Shown here piece after piece: positions 52,847-62,894 of a stretch of DNA of 64,000 nucleotides. The notes under the pieces were generated by a model that was not told the origin of the DNA, ran no database searches, and saw only the letters and a list, made by a program, of their open reading frames with translations. Source of the DNA: Hydrogenophaga borbori (lineage in GTDB: Bacteria > Pseudomonadota > Gammaproteobacteria > Burkholderiales > Burkholderiaceae_C). Position 1 is the stretch's first letter, and the number at the start of each line of letters is the position of its first letter. The position numbers and the translations under genes are program-made. Location: assembly GCF_003417535.1 (NCBI RefSeq), contig NZ_QVLS01000001.1:310001-374000 (forward strand). The letters are read 5' to 3'.

Positions 52847-55441
52847 ATGAATAAAGCCGACAACATCGCCGACGTGGACGTCAACCAGCTGGTGAAGGAC
52901 AACGACGCCGGAGGCCGAGACGCGGGGCCTCTGGTCAACCGCCTGATCCTGGTCGTGGCCGTGGCCTGGTCGCTGTTCCAACTCTGGATCGCCTCGCCGC
53001 TGCCCTTCAGCCTGGGCGTCTTTCTGCTCAACGACACCGAGAGCCGGGCCATCCACCTGGCGTTCGCGGTGTTCCTGGCCTACCTGGCCTACCCCGCGTC
53101 CAAGCGTTCGCCGCGCGATCGCGTGCCCGTCGGCGATTGGGTGTTCGCGTTGGTGGCCGCGTTTTGTGCGGGCTACCTGTTTCTCTTCTACCGCGAGTTG
53201 GCCGGTCGTCCGGGCCAGCCGAACACGCTCGATGTCTGGTCATCGGTGATCGGCGTGCTGCTGCTGCTGGAGGCCACGCGCCGCGTGCTGGGCCTTCCCA
53301 TGGTGGTGGTGGCCGTCGTGTTCCTGGTCTACACCTTTGCCGGTCCGTACATGCCGGACATGCTGGCGCACCGCGGCGCTTCGCTGGACCGCGCGGCATC
53401 GCATTTCTGGCTCACCACCGAAGGCGTGTTCGGGGTGGCGCTGGGCGTCTCCAGCGGCTTCATCTTTTTGTTTGTGCTGTTCGGCTCGCTGCTCGACAAA
53501 GCCGGGGCGGGCAACTACTTCATCAAGAGCGCGTTTGCCCTGCTGGGCCACATGCGCGGCGGTCCGGCCAAGGCGGCCGTCGTCTCGTCGGCGGCCACGG
53601 GCCTCATCTCCGGCTCGTCCATCGCCAACGTCGTGACCACCGGCACCTTCACGATTCCGCTGATGAAGCGCGTGGGCTACCGAGGCGATCAGGCTGGCGC
53701 CGTGGAAGTGTCGAGTTCCGTGAACGGCCAGATCATGCCGCCCGTGATGGGGGCGGCCGCTTTCCTGATGGTGGAGTACGTGGGCATTCCCTACGTACAG
53801 GTCATGAAGCACGCCTTCCTGCCGGCGATCATTTCCTACATCGCGCTCTTCTATATCGTTCACCTCGAGGCGCTGAAGGCCGGCATGCAAGGCCTGCCGC
53901 GCCGGACACAGGCCTCGGCGTCCCAGCGGTTGCTGTCTTTCCTGATGACGGTCACCGGGTTCATCGTGATCGCGGGCGTCACGTACTACGTCATCGGTTT
54001 CATCAAGTCGATGCTCGGAGCGGCCGCCGTGCCCGTGATCGGTGTCGGGCTGTTGCTGGCCTACCTGGGCCTGCTGTGGGTGAGCTCGCGCCAGCCCGAA
54101 CTGGCGATCGACGACCCCAATGCGCCGGTGTTCGAACTGCCGGAAACAGGCCCCACCGTGCGCTCAGGCCTGCACTATCTGCTGGCCGTCGTGGTGCTGG
54201 TGTGGTGCCTGATGGTGGAGCAGCTCTCGCCGGCGCTGTCGGCGTTCTGGGCCACCATGTTCATGGTCTTCGTCATGCTCACGCAAAAGCCCCTGCTGGG
54301 CCTGATGCGGGGAGAGGGAAACCCCCTGTCGCATGTGAAGGCCGGCGTGAACGATCTGGTCGACGGTCTGGCCACGGGCGCGCGGAACATGATCGGCATC
54401 GGCGTGGCCACGGCCGCGGCCGGCATCATCGTCGGCACCGTCTCGCTCACGGGCGTGGGCCTGGTGATGACGGAAATCGTCGAGATCCTGTCCGGCGGCA
54501 ACCTCATGCTGATGCTGGTTCTGGTGGCCGTGATCAGCCTGATCCTTGGCATGGGCCTGCCGACCACGGCCAACTACATCGTGGTCTCCACGCTGATGGC
54601 GCCCGTGATCGTCGAACTGGGCGCCCAAAGCGGGCTGATCGTGCCCCTGATCGCCGTTCACCTGTTCGTTTTCTACTTTGGCCTCATGGCGGACGTCACA
54701 CCCCCGGTGGGTTTGGCCTCGTTCGCGGCCGCCGCCATCGCCAAGTACGACCCCATCAAGGTGGGCATCACGGCCTTCTACTACAGCATGCGCACGGCGA
54801 TCCTGCCGTTCCTGTTCATCTTCAACACGCAATTGCTGCTGATCGGTCTGGACGGGCCGTTTCATTTGATCTTGACCATCGCCGTCGCCATCGTGGCGAT
54901 GCTGGTGTTCGCGGCAGCGACGCAGGGCTACTTCCTGACCAAGACGCGGTGGTACGAGACCTTGGCCCTGTTGCTGGTGTGCTTCACGCTGTTCCGCCCG
55001 GGCTTCTGGATGGACCTTGTCCATCCGCCCTTCGACGAAATCAAAGGCGAGGCCATGACCGCGGCCATTGAACAGGCGCCGCCCAACACCGGCAAGCGCG
55101 TGTGGGTGGAAGGCCTGAACCTCAATGGCGACGAGGTGCGCAAGGGCGTGCTGCTCCCCTTGGGCCCCGCGGGCACGGCCAAGGAGCGGCTGGCCAGCGC
55201 CGGACTGACGGTGATGGCCGATGCCAACGGCTTGATGGTGGCCGCTGTCAAGTTCGGCAGCCCGGCCGAAAAACTCGGCATCGAACAGAGCTTTCACATC
55301 ACCTCCCTGGAAGTGCCCGCTGCCCGCCCGGCGAAAGAGTGGCTGTATGTCCCGGCGCTGGCGCTGCTGGCCTTGGTCATGTGGCTGCAGATGGGGCGCC
55401 TGCGGCGCGAGAAAGCCGGCGTGGCCGCAGCCTCGGCATGA
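52847..55441 (+). CDS. Fused TRAP transporter permease (4TM-12TM) with C-terminal DUF3394 domain
   Basis: An 864-residue membrane protein: an N-terminal small-subunit-like part, a large DctM-like part (GSSIANVVTTGTFTIPLMKRVGY, EVSSSVNGQIMPPVMGAAAFLM, ILGMGLPTTANYIVVSTL) and a soluble C-terminal DUF3394 region (about residues 720-830) before a final membrane span. It uses a sodium or proton gradient to import the TAXI-bound solute. Its stop overlaps the racemase start (ATGA). Confidence 0.93.
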   Translation: MNKADNIADVDVNQLVKDNDAGGRDAGPLVNRLILVVAVAWSLFQLWIASPLPFSLGVFLLNDTESRAIHLAFAVFLAYLAYPASKRSPRDRVPVGDWVFALVAAFCAGYLFLFYRELAGRPGQPNTLDVWSSVIGVLLLLEATRRVLGLPMVVVAVVFLVYTFAGPYMPDMLAHRGASLDRAASHFWLTTEGVFGVALGVSSGFIFLFVLFGSLLDKAGAGNYFIKSAFALLGHMRGGPAKAAVVSSAATGLISGSSIANVVTTGTFTIPLMKRVGYRGDQAGAVEVSSSVNGQIMPPVMGAAAFLMVEYVGIPYVQVMKHAFLPAIISYIALFYIVHLEALKAGMQGLPRRTQASASQRLLSFLMTVTGFIVIAGVTYYVIGFIKSMLGAAAVPVIGVGLLLAYLGLLWVSSRQPELAIDDPNAPVFELPETGPTVRSGLHYLLAVVVLVWCLMVEQLSPALSAFWATMFMVFVMLTQKPLLGLMRGEGNPLSHVKAGVNDLVDGLATGARNMIGIGVATAAAGIIVGTVSLTGVGLVMTEIVEILSGGNLMLMLVLVAVISLILGMGLPTTANYIVVSTLMAPVIVELGAQSGLIVPLIAVHLFVFYFGLMADVTPPVGLASFAAAAIAKYDPIKVGITAFYYSMRTAILPFLFIFNTQLLLIGLDGPFHLILTIAVAIVAMLVFAAATQGYFLTKTRWYETLALLLVCFTLFRPGFWMDLVHPPFDEIKGEAMTAAIEQAPPNTGKRVWVEGLNLNGDEVRKGVLLPLGPAGTAKERLASAGLTVMADANGLMVAAVKFGSPAEKLGIEQSFHITSLEVPAARPAKEWLYVPALALLALVMWLQMGRLRREKAGVAAASA

Positions 55442-56100
55442 GCGCGCCCCGCATTGCTCTGATCCATGCGCTGGCCCATTCGGTCGCGCCCATCAACGAA
55501 GCGATGGCGCGCGACTGGCCCGAGGCCATTCGCATGAACCTGCTCGACGACAGCCTCTCGGCCGACCTGGCGCGCGAGGGCAGGGGGCTGGACGCCGCCA
55601 TGCACACGCGCTTCGAGACGCTCACGGCCTACGCCGAGTCCACGGGCGCGCATGGCATCCTGTTCACCTGCTCGGCCTTCGGCCCCTGCATCGAGGCGGC
55701 GGCCGCGCGCCGGCCGCACCTGCCGGTGCTCAAGCCCAACGAGGCCATGGTCGATGAGGCCGTGGCCGAGGCCGCGCGGCTGGGGGGACCCATCGGCCTG
55801 CTGGCCACCTTCGGCCCCACGCTGCAGTCCATGCCGCCGGAGTTCCCGGCCGGCGTGCCGCTGCGCACCGCGCTGGCCGAGGGCGCGCTGCAGGCGCTGA
55901 ACGCGGGCGACACCGCCCGCCACGACGCGCTCGCGGTCGAAGCGGCGAAGCGGCTGCAGGCCGAGGGCTGCGCGCTCATCGCGCTGGCCCAGTTCAGCCT
56001 GGCCCGCTCGGCGCCGGCGGTGCAGGCGGCCACCGGGCTGCCGGTGCTCACCACCCCGGGCAGTGCCATCCGGGCGCTGCGCCGGCGCCTGGCGGCCTGA
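55438..56100 (+). CDS. Aspartate/glutamate racemase-superfamily protein
   Basis: A 220-residue protein with the two cysteines expected of a two-base Asp/Glu racemase-type fold: Cys78 in LFTCSAFGP and Cys178 in EGCALIALAQFS. Members isomerise acidic or aromatic amino acids or hydantoins, or decarboxylate malonates. Coupling to the TRAP permease by a 4-base overlap suggests it acts on the imported solute. Exact reaction unknown. Confidence 0.83.
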   Translation: MSAPRIALIHALAHSVAPINEAMARDWPEAIRMNLLDDSLSADLAREGRGLDAAMHTRFETLTAYAESTGAHGILFTCSAFGPCIEAAAARRPHLPVLKPNEAMVDEAVAEAARLGGPIGLLATFGPTLQSMPPEFPAGVPLRTALAEGALQALNAGDTARHDALAVEAAKRLQAEGCALIALAQFSLARSAPAVQAATGLPVLTTPGSAIRALRRRLAA

Positions 56101-56130
56101 TCCGCGGTCGGTCGAGGCCCGTCCAACAGC

Positions 56131-56136
56131 TACAAT
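56131..56136 (+). promoter_or_regulatory. -10 element for tRNA-Leu
   Basis: TACAAT followed by the GC-rich CGCGG discriminator lies 71 bases before the tRNA. The -35 region is weak. Confidence 0.5.
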
Positions 56137-56206
56137 CGCGGGTTTCCGTGAGTGGGCTACCCGCCCCGCCGGGCCTCAATCCGGCGGCGCCAGACACCCT
56201 CCCGGC

Positions 56207-56293
56207 GCGCGGGTGGCGAAATTGGTAGACGCACCAGGTTTAGGTCCTGACGCCAGCAATGGTGTGGGGGTTCGAGTCCCCCCCCGCGCACCA
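56207..56293 (+). tRNA. tRNA-Leu (anticodon TAG)
   Basis: An 87-base class-II tRNA with a long variable arm and encoded CCA. The acceptor stem GCGCGGG pairs with CCCGCGC, and the anticodon loop is TTTAGGT. tig follows after 64 bases. Confidence 0.96.
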
Positions 56294-56357
56294 GCCCCAC
56301 GGAACCCCGCTATGCCCCGCGTCGGCCCGAACGGCCGGCCTTCCCTTGGAGAACACC

Positions 56358-57668
56358 ATGACCGTGAACGTTGAAACCCTGGAGAAGCTCGAGCGCAAGA
56401 TCACGCTCACGCTGCCCGCCGACGTCATCCAGAACGAAGTCGCCGCGCGCCTCAAGCGCATCGCCCGCGACGTCAAGATGGACGGCTTTCGCCCCGGCAA
56501 GGTGCCGATGAACGTCGTGGCCCAGCGCTATGGCTACTCGGTGCACTACGAGGTCATGAACGACAAGGTGGGCGAGGCTTTCGCCAGCGCCGCCAACGAA
56601 GCGCAGCTGCGCGTGGCCGGCCAGCCCCGCATCACTGAGAAGGAAGGCGCGCCCGAGGGCCAGCTGGCCTTCGACGCGGTGTTCGAGGTCTACCCCGAGG
56701 TGAAGATCGGCGACCTGGCCGGCGCCAAGGTCGAGAAGCTGGCCGCCGAGGTGGACGATGCCGCCATCGACCGCACCCTGGACATCCTGCGCAAGCAGCG
56801 CCGCACCTTCGCGCAGCGCGCGCAGGACCAGGCCGCCCAGGACAGCGACCGCGTCACCATCGACTTCGAAGGCAAGATCGACGGCGAACCCTTCGAGGGC
56901 GGCAAGGCCGAGGCCTTCCAGTTCATCGTCGGCGACGGCCAGATGCTCAAGGAATTCGAAGACGCCGTGCGCGGCATGAAGAGCGGCGAGAGCAAGACCT
57001 TCCCGCTGGCCTTCCCCGAGGACTACCACGGCAAGGACGTGGCCGGCAAGACGGCCGACTTCCTGGTCACGGTGAAGAAGATCGAGCAGGCGAACCTGCC
57101 CGCGGTCGACGAGGCCCTGGCCAAGTCGCTGGGCGTGGCCGACGGCAGCGTCGAGGGCCTGCGCGCCGACATCCGCAAGAACCTGGAGCGTGAGGTCAAG
57201 TTCCGCCTGCAGGCCCGCAACAAGGCCGCCGTGATGGACGCCCTGGTGGGCGTGGCCGAGCTGGACCTGCCCAAGTCCGTGGTGCAGGCCGAGCTCGACC
57301 GCCTGGTCGAGGGCGCCCGCGCCGACCTCAAGCAGCGCGGCATCAAGGACGCCGACAAGGCCCCCATCCCCGACGAGCTGTTCCGCCCGCAGGCCGAGCG
57401 CCGCGTGCGCCTGGGCCTGGTGGTGGCCGAGCTGGTGAAGGTCAACGAGCTGCACGCCAAGCCCGAGCAGATCAAGGCCCACATCGACGAGCTGGCCGCT
57501 TCCTACGAAAAGCCCGCCGACGTGGTGCGCTGGTACCAGGGCGACAACCGCCGCCTGGCCGAGGTCGAAGCCATCGTGATCGAGAACAACGTCACCGACT
57601 TCGTGCTCGCCAAGGCCCAGGTCAGCGACAAGACCGTGAGCTTTGACGAGCTGATGGCCCAGGCCTGA
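56358..57668 (+). CDS. tig: Trigger factor
   Basis: The ribosome-bound chaperone with a peptidyl-prolyl isomerase domain. The 436-residue protein has the ribosome-binding loop GFRPGKVP (residues 43-50), the FKBP-like domain (DRVTIDFEGKIDGEPFEGG, FPEDYHGKDVAGK) and the C-terminal chaperone arms. The start at 56358 follows a GGAGA site. It begins the tig-clpP-clpX-lon block. Confidence 0.97.
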   Translation: MTVNVETLEKLERKITLTLPADVIQNEVAARLKRIARDVKMDGFRPGKVPMNVVAQRYGYSVHYEVMNDKVGEAFASAANEAQLRVAGQPRITEKEGAPEGQLAFDAVFEVYPEVKIGDLAGAKVEKLAAEVDDAAIDRTLDILRKQRRTFAQRAQDQAAQDSDRVTIDFEGKIDGEPFEGGKAEAFQFIVGDGQMLKEFEDAVRGMKSGESKTFPLAFPEDYHGKDVAGKTADFLVTVKKIEQANLPAVDEALAKSLGVADGSVEGLRADIRKNLEREVKFRLQARNKAAVMDALVGVAELDLPKSVVQAELDRLVEGARADLKQRGIKDADKAPIPDELFRPQAERRVRLGLVVAELVKVNELHAKPEQIKAHIDELAASYEKPADVVRWYQGDNRRLAEVEAIVIENNVTDFVLAKAQVSDKTVSFDELMAQA

Positions 57669-57694
57669 TCGCCGGCACTCTGGCGCACGGAAGA

Positions 57695-57721
57695 GGGCGG
57701 AGCGATCCGCCCCTTTTTTTT
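57695..57721 (+). terminator. Terminator of tig
   Basis: A 7-bp stem GGGCGGA with TCCGCCC around a GCGA loop is followed by eight Ts. It separates tig from clpP. Confidence 0.93.
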
Positions 57722-57855
57722 GCCGCTGAACCCCCCATCTGAGCCCTTGCGTCCCCCTCGAACGAACCATGGCCCTACCGCCTGAAGTGGGGTGGCCGGG
57801 TTGGTTACAGTTGGGCCATTGCTTTGAACCTGTACGGACTCACTCGGAGACCCTC

Positions 57856-58473
57856 ATGAGCGCTATGGATATCCAAGGCCTGGGCATGGTGCCCATGGTC
57901 ATCGAACAATCGGGCCGCGGCGAACGCGCCTACGACATCTACTCGCGCCTGCTCAAGGAGCGCGTGGTGTTCCTCGTCGGTCCGGTCAACGACCAGTCGG
58001 CCAACCTCATCGTGGCCCAGCTGCTGTTCCTGGAGAGCGAGAACCCGGACAAGGACATCTCGTTCTACATCAACTCGCCCGGAGGCTCGGTCAGCGCCGG
58101 CATGGCGATCTTCGACACCATGAATTTCATCAAGCCCGACGTGTCGACACTGTGCGTGGGCATGGCCGCGAGCATGGGCGCCTTCCTGCTGGCCGCTGGC
58201 ACCAAGGGCAAGCGCTTCAGCCTGCCCAATTCCAAGATCATGATCCACCAGCCGCTGGGCGGCGCCCAGGGCCAGGCCACCGAGATCGAGATCCACGCGC
58301 GCGAAATCCTCAAGACCCGCGAGCAGCTCAACCGCATCCTGGCCGAGCGCACCGGCCAGCCGCTGGAGAAGATCGAGCGCGACACCGAGCGCGACTACTT
58401 CCTCTCGGCCGCCGAGTCGGCCGACTACGGCCTGATCGACAAGGTCATCGAAAAGCGTCCCACGGCGGGCTGA
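57856..58473 (+). CDS. clpP: ATP-dependent Clp protease proteolytic subunit
   Basis: A 205-residue ClpP that forms the tetradecameric serine protease used by ClpX and ClpA. The catalytic triad is Ser106 (GMAASMGAF), His131 (IMIHQPLGG) and Asp180 (ERDTERD), matching E. coli S97-H122-D171 by a constant offset. The start is the ATG at 57856; the frame is open to 57769. Confidence 0.97.
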   Translation: MSAMDIQGLGMVPMVIEQSGRGERAYDIYSRLLKERVVFLVGPVNDQSANLIVAQLLFLESENPDKDISFYINSPGGSVSAGMAIFDTMNFIKPDVSTLCVGMAASMGAFLLAAGTKGKRFSLPNSKIMIHQPLGGAQGQATEIEIHAREILKTREQLNRILAERTGQPLEKIERDTERDYFLSAAESADYGLIDKVIEKRPTAG

Positions 58474-58485
58474 CGCCGCCGGGAG

Positions 58486-58520
58486 AAGGGCGGCCAAACA
58501 CGGTTTTTGCGGCCCTTTTT
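58486..58520 (+). terminator. Possible weak terminator between clpP and clpX
   Basis: A 6-bp stem AAGGGC with GCCCTT around a long loop is followed by a short T run. It may allow partial read-through into clpX, giving more ClpP than ClpX. Confidence 0.4.
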
Positions 58521-58583
58521 CCGGATTTGGCCCCGTCGGACCATCCACTATCATTGAACACCGTTTTTCCCTGACACCGAACC

Positions 58584-59849
58584 ATGGCCGACAAGAAAGC
58601 CGCCTCCAGCGAAAAAGCGCTGTACTGCTCGTTCTGTGGCAAGAGCCAGCACGAGGTGAAGAAGCTGATCGCCGGGCCCTCGGTGTTCATCTGCGACGAG
58701 TGCATCGACCTCTGCAACGACATCATCCGTGACGAGTTGCCGGGCATCGAATCGGTGAAGGCGTCCTCGGACGACCTGCCCACGCCGGCCCAGCTCAAGA
58801 GCAACCTCGACAACTACGTGATCGGCCAGGACGCTGCCAAGCGCGCGCTGGCCGTGGCCGTCTACAACCACTACAAGCGCCTGCGCCACAAGCAGGGCTC
58901 GCGCAAGGACGAGGTGGAGCTGGCCAAGAGCAACATCCTGCTCATCGGCCCCACGGGCTCGGGCAAGACCCTGCTGGCCCAGACCATGGCCCGCATGCTC
59001 AACGTGCCCTTCGTCATGGCCGACGCCACCACCTTGACCGAAGCCGGCTATGTGGGCGAGGACGTCGAGAACATCGTCGCCAAGCTGCTGCAGAGCTGCA
59101 ACTACGACATCGAGCGCGCCCAGCAGGGCATCGTCTACATCGACGAGATCGACAAGATCACGCGCAAGTCCGACAACCCGTCCATCACCCGCGACGTGTC
59201 GGGCGAGGGCGTGCAGCAGGCCCTGCTCAAGCTCATCGAAGGCACCATGGCCAGCGTGCCGCCGCAAGGCGGGCGCAAGCACCCCAACCAGGACTTCCTG
59301 CAGGTCGACACCACCAACATCCTGTTCATCTGCGGTGGTGCGTTCGCGGGCCTGGAGAAGATCATCGAGAACCGCACCGAGGCCTCGGGCATCGGTTTCT
59401 CTGCCGCCGTGCGCAGCAAGAAGCAGCGCAGCCTCACCGAGGTGTTCAAGGAAGTCGAGCCGGAAGACCTGATCAAGTTCGGCCTCATTCCCGAGTTGGT
59501 GGGCCGCGTGCCCGTCATCGCCGCCCTGGCCGAGTTGAGCGAGGACGCGCTGGTGGACATCCTCACCCAGCCGCGCAACGCCGTCGTCAAGCAGTTTTCC
59601 AAGCTGCTGTCGATGGAGGGCGCCGAACTGGAGGTGCGGCCCGCCGCGCTCAAGGCCATCGCCCGCAAGGCGCTGGCGCGCAAAACCGGCGCGCGGGGCC
59701 TGCGCTCCATCCTTGAAAACGCCTTGATCGACACCATGTTCGAGCTCCCTGGCCTGAGCAACGTGGAAAAGGTCGTGGTGGACGAATCCACCATCGACGA
59801 GAACAAGCCGCCGCTGCTGGTGTACCGCGAGGCCGCCAAGCAGGCGTGA
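58584..59849 (+). CDS. clpX: ATP-dependent Clp protease ATP-binding subunit ClpX
   Basis: A 421-residue AAA+ unfoldase. It has the N-terminal zinc-binding domain (CSFCGKS and CDECIDLC), Walker A GPTGSGKT, Walker [10 protein letters not shown], the [10 protein letters not shown] pore loop and the IGF ClpP-docking loop ([10 protein letters not shown]). With clpP immediately upstream it forms the ClpXP protease. Confidence 0.97.
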   Translation: MADKKAASSEKALYCSFCGKSQHEVKKLIAGPSVFICDECIDLCNDIIRDELPGIESVKASSDDLPTPAQLKSNLDNYVIGQDAAKRALAVAVYNHYKRLRHKQGSRKDEVELAKSNILLIGPTGSGKTLLAQTMARMLNVPFVMADATTLTEAGYVGEDVENIVAKLLQSCNYDIERAQQGIVYIDEIDKITRKSDNPSITRDVSGEGVQQALLKLIEGTMASVPPQGGRKHPNQDFLQVDTTNILFICGGAFAGLEKIIENRTEASGIGFSAAVRSKKQRSLTEVFKEVEPEDLIKFGLIPELVGRVPVIAALAELSEDALVDILTQPRNAVVKQFSKLLSMEGAELEVRPAALKAIARKALARKTGARGLRSILENALIDTMFELPGLSNVEKVVVDESTIDENKPPLLVYREAAKQA

Positions 59850-59948
59850 ACGACAGGCATGCGAAGCCCCACCTGGCTCCGCATGACCGCCCGGGCCGCG
59901 GTTGACACCGCCCACCAGAGCCCCAACCACTGAGTCACCGAGGTTCAG

Positions 59949-62381
59949 ATGTCCGGACAAACCCCTCTGCCCAGCACCCCCGTGGAACTCCCGCTGCTGC
60001 CCCTGCGCGACGTGGTGGTGTTCCCCCACATGGTGATCCCGCTGTTCGTCGGCCGACCCAAGAGCATCAAAGCCCTGGAAGCGGCGATGGAGGCCGAGCG
60101 CCGCATCATGCTGGTGGCCCAGAAGGCCGCGGCCAAGGACGAGCCCTCGCCCGAGGACATGTTCGAGATGGGCTGCGTCGCCACCATCCTGCAGATGCTC
60201 AAGCTGCCCGACGGCACCGTGAAGGTGCTGGTGGAGGGCGTGCAGCGCGCCAAGGTGCTGTCCATCAACGACGGCGAGACGCACTTCATGGCCAACGTGT
60301 CGCCCATCGACCCGGCGAACGAGCGCGCCGAGGCGGCGGCCAACGAACTGGAGGCGCTGCGCCGCGCGGTGATGCAGCAGTTCGACCAGTACGTCAAGCT
60401 GAACAAGAAGATCCCGTCGGAAATCCTCACGTCCATTTCCAGCATCGATGACCCCGGCCGCCTGGCCGACACCATCGCGGCCCACCTGCCGCTCAAGCTG
60501 GAGTCCAAGCAGGTGGTGCTGGATCTGGATCCGGTCATCAAGCGCCTGGAGAACCTGTTCGAGCAACTCGAGCGCGAGGTCGACATCCTCAACGTCGACA
60601 AGAAGATCCGCGGGCGCGTCAAGCGCCAGATGGAGAAGAACCAGCGCGACTTCTACCTCAACGAGCAGGTCAAGGCGATCCAGAAGGAACTCGGCGAAGG
60701 CGAAGAGGGCGCCGACATCGAGGAGATCGAGAAGAAGATCAAGGCCGCCCGCATGCCCGCCGAGGCACGCAAGAAGGCCGAGGGCGAGCTGAAGAAGCTC
60801 AAGCTCATGTCGCCCATGTCGGCCGAGGCCACCGTGGTGCGCAACTACATCGACGTGCTGGTCGGCCTGCCCTGGAGCAAGAAGACCAAGATCAGGCACG
60901 ACCTGGCGCACGCCGAGGCCGTGCTCAACGAAGACCACTACGGCCTGGAGCGGGTGAAGGACCGCATCCTCGAGTACCTCGCGGTGCAGCAGCGCGTCGA
61001 CAAGGTCAAGGCGCCCATCCTGTGCCTCGTGGGCCCGCCGGGCGTGGGCAAGACCTCGCTGGGGCAGTCGGTGGCCAAGGCCACCGGCCGCAAGTACGTG
61101 CGCATGGCCCTGGGTGGCATGCGCGACGAGGCCGAGATCCGAGGCCACCGCCGCACCTACATCGGCGCCATGCCGGGCAAGGTGCTGCAAAGCCTCACCA
61201 AGGTCGGCACGCGCAACCCGCTGTTCCTGCTCGACGAGATCGACAAGCTCGGCACCGACTTCCGTGGCGACCCGTCCAGCGCGCTGCTGGAGGTCCTCGA
61301 CCCCGAGCAGAACCACACCTTCGGCGACCACTACGTCGAGGTCGACTACGACCTGTCCGACGTGATGTTCGTGGCGACCTCCAACTCGATGAACATCCCG
61401 CCGGCGCTGCTGGACCGCATGGAGGTCATCCGCCTCTCGGGCTACACCGAGGACGAGAAGACCAACATCGCCATGCGTTATCTGCTGCCCAAGCAGATCA
61501 AGAACAACGGCATCAAGGACGGCGAGGTCGAGGTGCGCGAGGACGCGGTGCGCGACATCGTTCGCTACTACACCCGCGAGGCCGGCGTGCGTTCGCTGGA
61601 GCGCGAGCTCTCCAAGATCTGCCGCAAGGTGGTCAAGGGCCTCCTGCTCAAGAAGTTCACGCCCACGGTGATGGTCACGGCCGATAACCTCAGTGAGTTC
61701 CTGGGCGTGCGCAAGTACACCTACGGCCGCGCCGAGCAGCAGAACCAGGTCGGCCAGGTCGTGGGTCTGGCCTGGACGGAAGTTGGTGGCGATCTGCTCA
61801 CCATCGAAGTGGCCATCATGCCCGGCAAGGGCGCCACCACGCGCACCGGCTCGCTGGGCGACGTGATGAAGGAGTCCGTGGAGGCCGCGCGCACCGTGGT
61901 GCGCAGCCGCGCCCGCGTGCTGGGCATCAAGGATGAGATGTTCGACAAGCGCGACATCCACATCCACGTGCCCGACGGCGCCACGCCCAAGGACGGCCCG
62001 AGCGCGGGTGCGGCGATGACCACCGCGCTGGTGTCGGCGCTCACCGGCATTCCTGTGCGCGCCGACGTGGCGATGACGGGCGAGATCACGCTGCGCGGCG
62101 AGGTCACGGCCATCGGCGGCCTGAAGGAAAAGCTGCTGGCCGCGCTGCGTGGCGGCATCAAGACCGTGGTGATTCCGGAAGAGAACGTGAAGGACCTCGC
62201 CGAGATTCCCGACAACGTGAAGGAAGGCCTGAAGATCGTTCCGGTGAAATGGATCGACAAGGTGCTGTCCATCGCGTTGGAACGCCAGCCCGTGCCGCTG
62301 ACGGACGAAGAAGTCGCGGCCCAACTCGCGGCGGCCTCGGTGCGCGCGGCCACGGGCGAAACCGACGCGGTGAAACACTGA
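59949..62381 (+). CDS. lon: ATP-dependent Lon protease
   Basis: An 810-residue Lon (LonA) with N-terminal substrate domain, coiled coil, AAA module (Walker [10 protein letters not shown]) and protease domain with the Ser685-Lys728 dyad (GPSAGAAM and [11 protein letters not shown]; same spacing as E. coli S679-K722). It degrades misfolded and regulatory proteins. The start at 59949 is preceded by GAGGT. It is followed at once by a strong terminator that overlaps the tRNA-Gly promoter. Confidence 0.97.
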   Translation: MSGQTPLPSTPVELPLLPLRDVVVFPHMVIPLFVGRPKSIKALEAAMEAERRIMLVAQKAAAKDEPSPEDMFEMGCVATILQMLKLPDGTVKVLVEGVQRAKVLSINDGETHFMANVSPIDPANERAEAAANELEALRRAVMQQFDQYVKLNKKIPSEILTSISSIDDPGRLADTIAAHLPLKLESKQVVLDLDPVIKRLENLFEQLEREVDILNVDKKIRGRVKRQMEKNQRDFYLNEQVKAIQKELGEGEEGADIEEIEKKIKAARMPAEARKKAEGELKKLKLMSPMSAEATVVRNYIDVLVGLPWSKKTKIRHDLAHAEAVLNEDHYGLERVKDRILEYLAVQQRVDKVKAPILCLVGPPGVGKTSLGQSVAKATGRKYVRMALGGMRDEAEIRGHRRTYIGAMPGKVLQSLTKVGTRNPLFLLDEIDKLGTDFRGDPSSALLEVLDPEQNHTFGDHYVEVDYDLSDVMFVATSNSMNIPPALLDRMEVIRLSGYTEDEKTNIAMRYLLPKQIKNNGIKDGEVEVREDAVRDIVRYYTREAGVRSLERELSKICRKVVKGLLLKKFTPTVMVTADNLSEFLGVRKYTYGRAEQQNQVGQVVGLAWTEVGGDLLTIEVAIMPGKGATTRTGSLGDVMKESVEAARTVVRSRARVLGIKDEMFDKRDIHIHVPDGATPKDGPSAGAAMTTALVSALTGIPVRADVAMTGEITLRGEVTAIGGLKEKLLAALRGGIKTVVIPEENVKDLAEIPDNVKEGLKIVPVKWIDKVLSIALERQPVPLTDEEVAAQLAAASVRAATGETDAVKH

Positions 62382-62382
62382 A

Positions 62383-62417
62383 AAAAATCGAGGCCCCTTG
62401 AAGGGACCTCGATTTTT
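62383..62417. terminator. Terminator of lon, overlapping the tRNA-Gly promoter
   Basis: An 11-bp stem AAAAATCGAGG with CCTCGATTTTT plus an inner CCC/GGG pair, T-rich on both sides, so it can work in both directions. Confidence 0.92.
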
Positions 62418-62427
62418 GCGCTATACT
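62398..62427 (+). promoter_or_regulatory. Promoter of the tRNA-Gly/tRNA-Cys unit
   Basis: TTGAAG (62398-62403), an 18-base spacer and TATACT (62422-62427) lie 36 bases before tRNA-Gly. The -35 box is in the loop and right arm of the lon terminator. Confidence 0.55.
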
Positions 62428-62463
62428 TCTAGCTTCTGCAGAACGCAAGAACTGCTAGAAAAT

Positions 62464-62539
62464 GCGGGAATAGCTCAGTTGGTAGAGCGCAACCTTGCCA
62501 AGGTTGAGGTCGCGAGTTCGAACCTCGTTTCCCGCTCCA
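62464..62539 (+). tRNA. tRNA-Gly (anticodon GCC)
   Basis: A 76-base cloverleaf with encoded CCA; the acceptor stem is GCGGGAA with TTCCCGC and the anticodon loop TTGCCAA. First of a Gly-Cys pair, as in the E. coli glyW-cysT operon. Confidence 0.97.
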
Positions 62540-62588
62540 GATTCGCAAAAAGGGAAGCTCGGCTTCCCTTTTTTATCGGGCCCGCTCC

Positions 62589-62662
62589 GGCGCGTTAGCA
62601 AAGCGGTTATGCAACGGATTGCAAATCCGTCTAGGGCGGTTCGACTCCGCCACGCGCCTCCA
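62589..62662 (+). tRNA. tRNA-Cys (anticodon GCA)
   Basis: A 74-base cloverleaf with encoded CCA; the acceptor stem is GGCGCGT with ACGCGCC and the anticodon loop TTGCAAA. The DNA after it changes character (lower GC), so its 3' end is a candidate integration site. Confidence 0.96.
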
Positions 62663-62688
62663 AAAATCCTTATAAATCAATAAGTTAC

Positions 62689-62713
62689 AGGGCCTTCATG
62701 GCCCTTTCTTTTT
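62689..62713 (+). terminator. Terminator after tRNA-Cys
   Basis: A short 6-bp stem AGGGCC with GGCCCT around TTCAT, followed by TTTCTTTTT. Confidence 0.7.
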
Positions 62714-62772
62714 GCTTTTTGGGGTGTTTTGGACGCTTTGCCACCCCGATTTGAGTAGCACGCGACCCATAG

Positions 62773-62828
62773 ACGGACTGGTTTGGTCGTCTAGCTGAGT
62801 GACTCGGCTAGACGGACTACCAGTCCGT
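62773..62828. repeat. Nested inverted repeat (cruciform-like) after tRNA-Cys
   Basis: The outer arms ACGGACTGGT (62773-62782) and ACCAGTCCGT (62819-62828) are a perfect 10-bp inverted repeat. They enclose, nearly concentrically, an inner 25-base palindrome (62789-62813) with arms GTCTAGC and GCTAGAC. AGACGGACT also occurs as a direct repeat at 62771 and 62810. Between tRNA-Cys and the minus-strand operon, 62663-62894, nothing else was found besides the terminator. Confidence 0.75.
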
Positions 62829-62894
62829 GCGGGCCGCTTTGCCACCGGCGAGGGAAGCGCAAGCGGTAGCTTCAATGACGTTCTCAGAATGACG

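Noticed and set aside
58551-62378. 1275-codon open frame antisense to clpX and lon
   Set aside because: It mirrors two certain genes; long antisense frames are usual at this GC content. Its His/Val/Leu/Gly-rich translation looks like no protein family.
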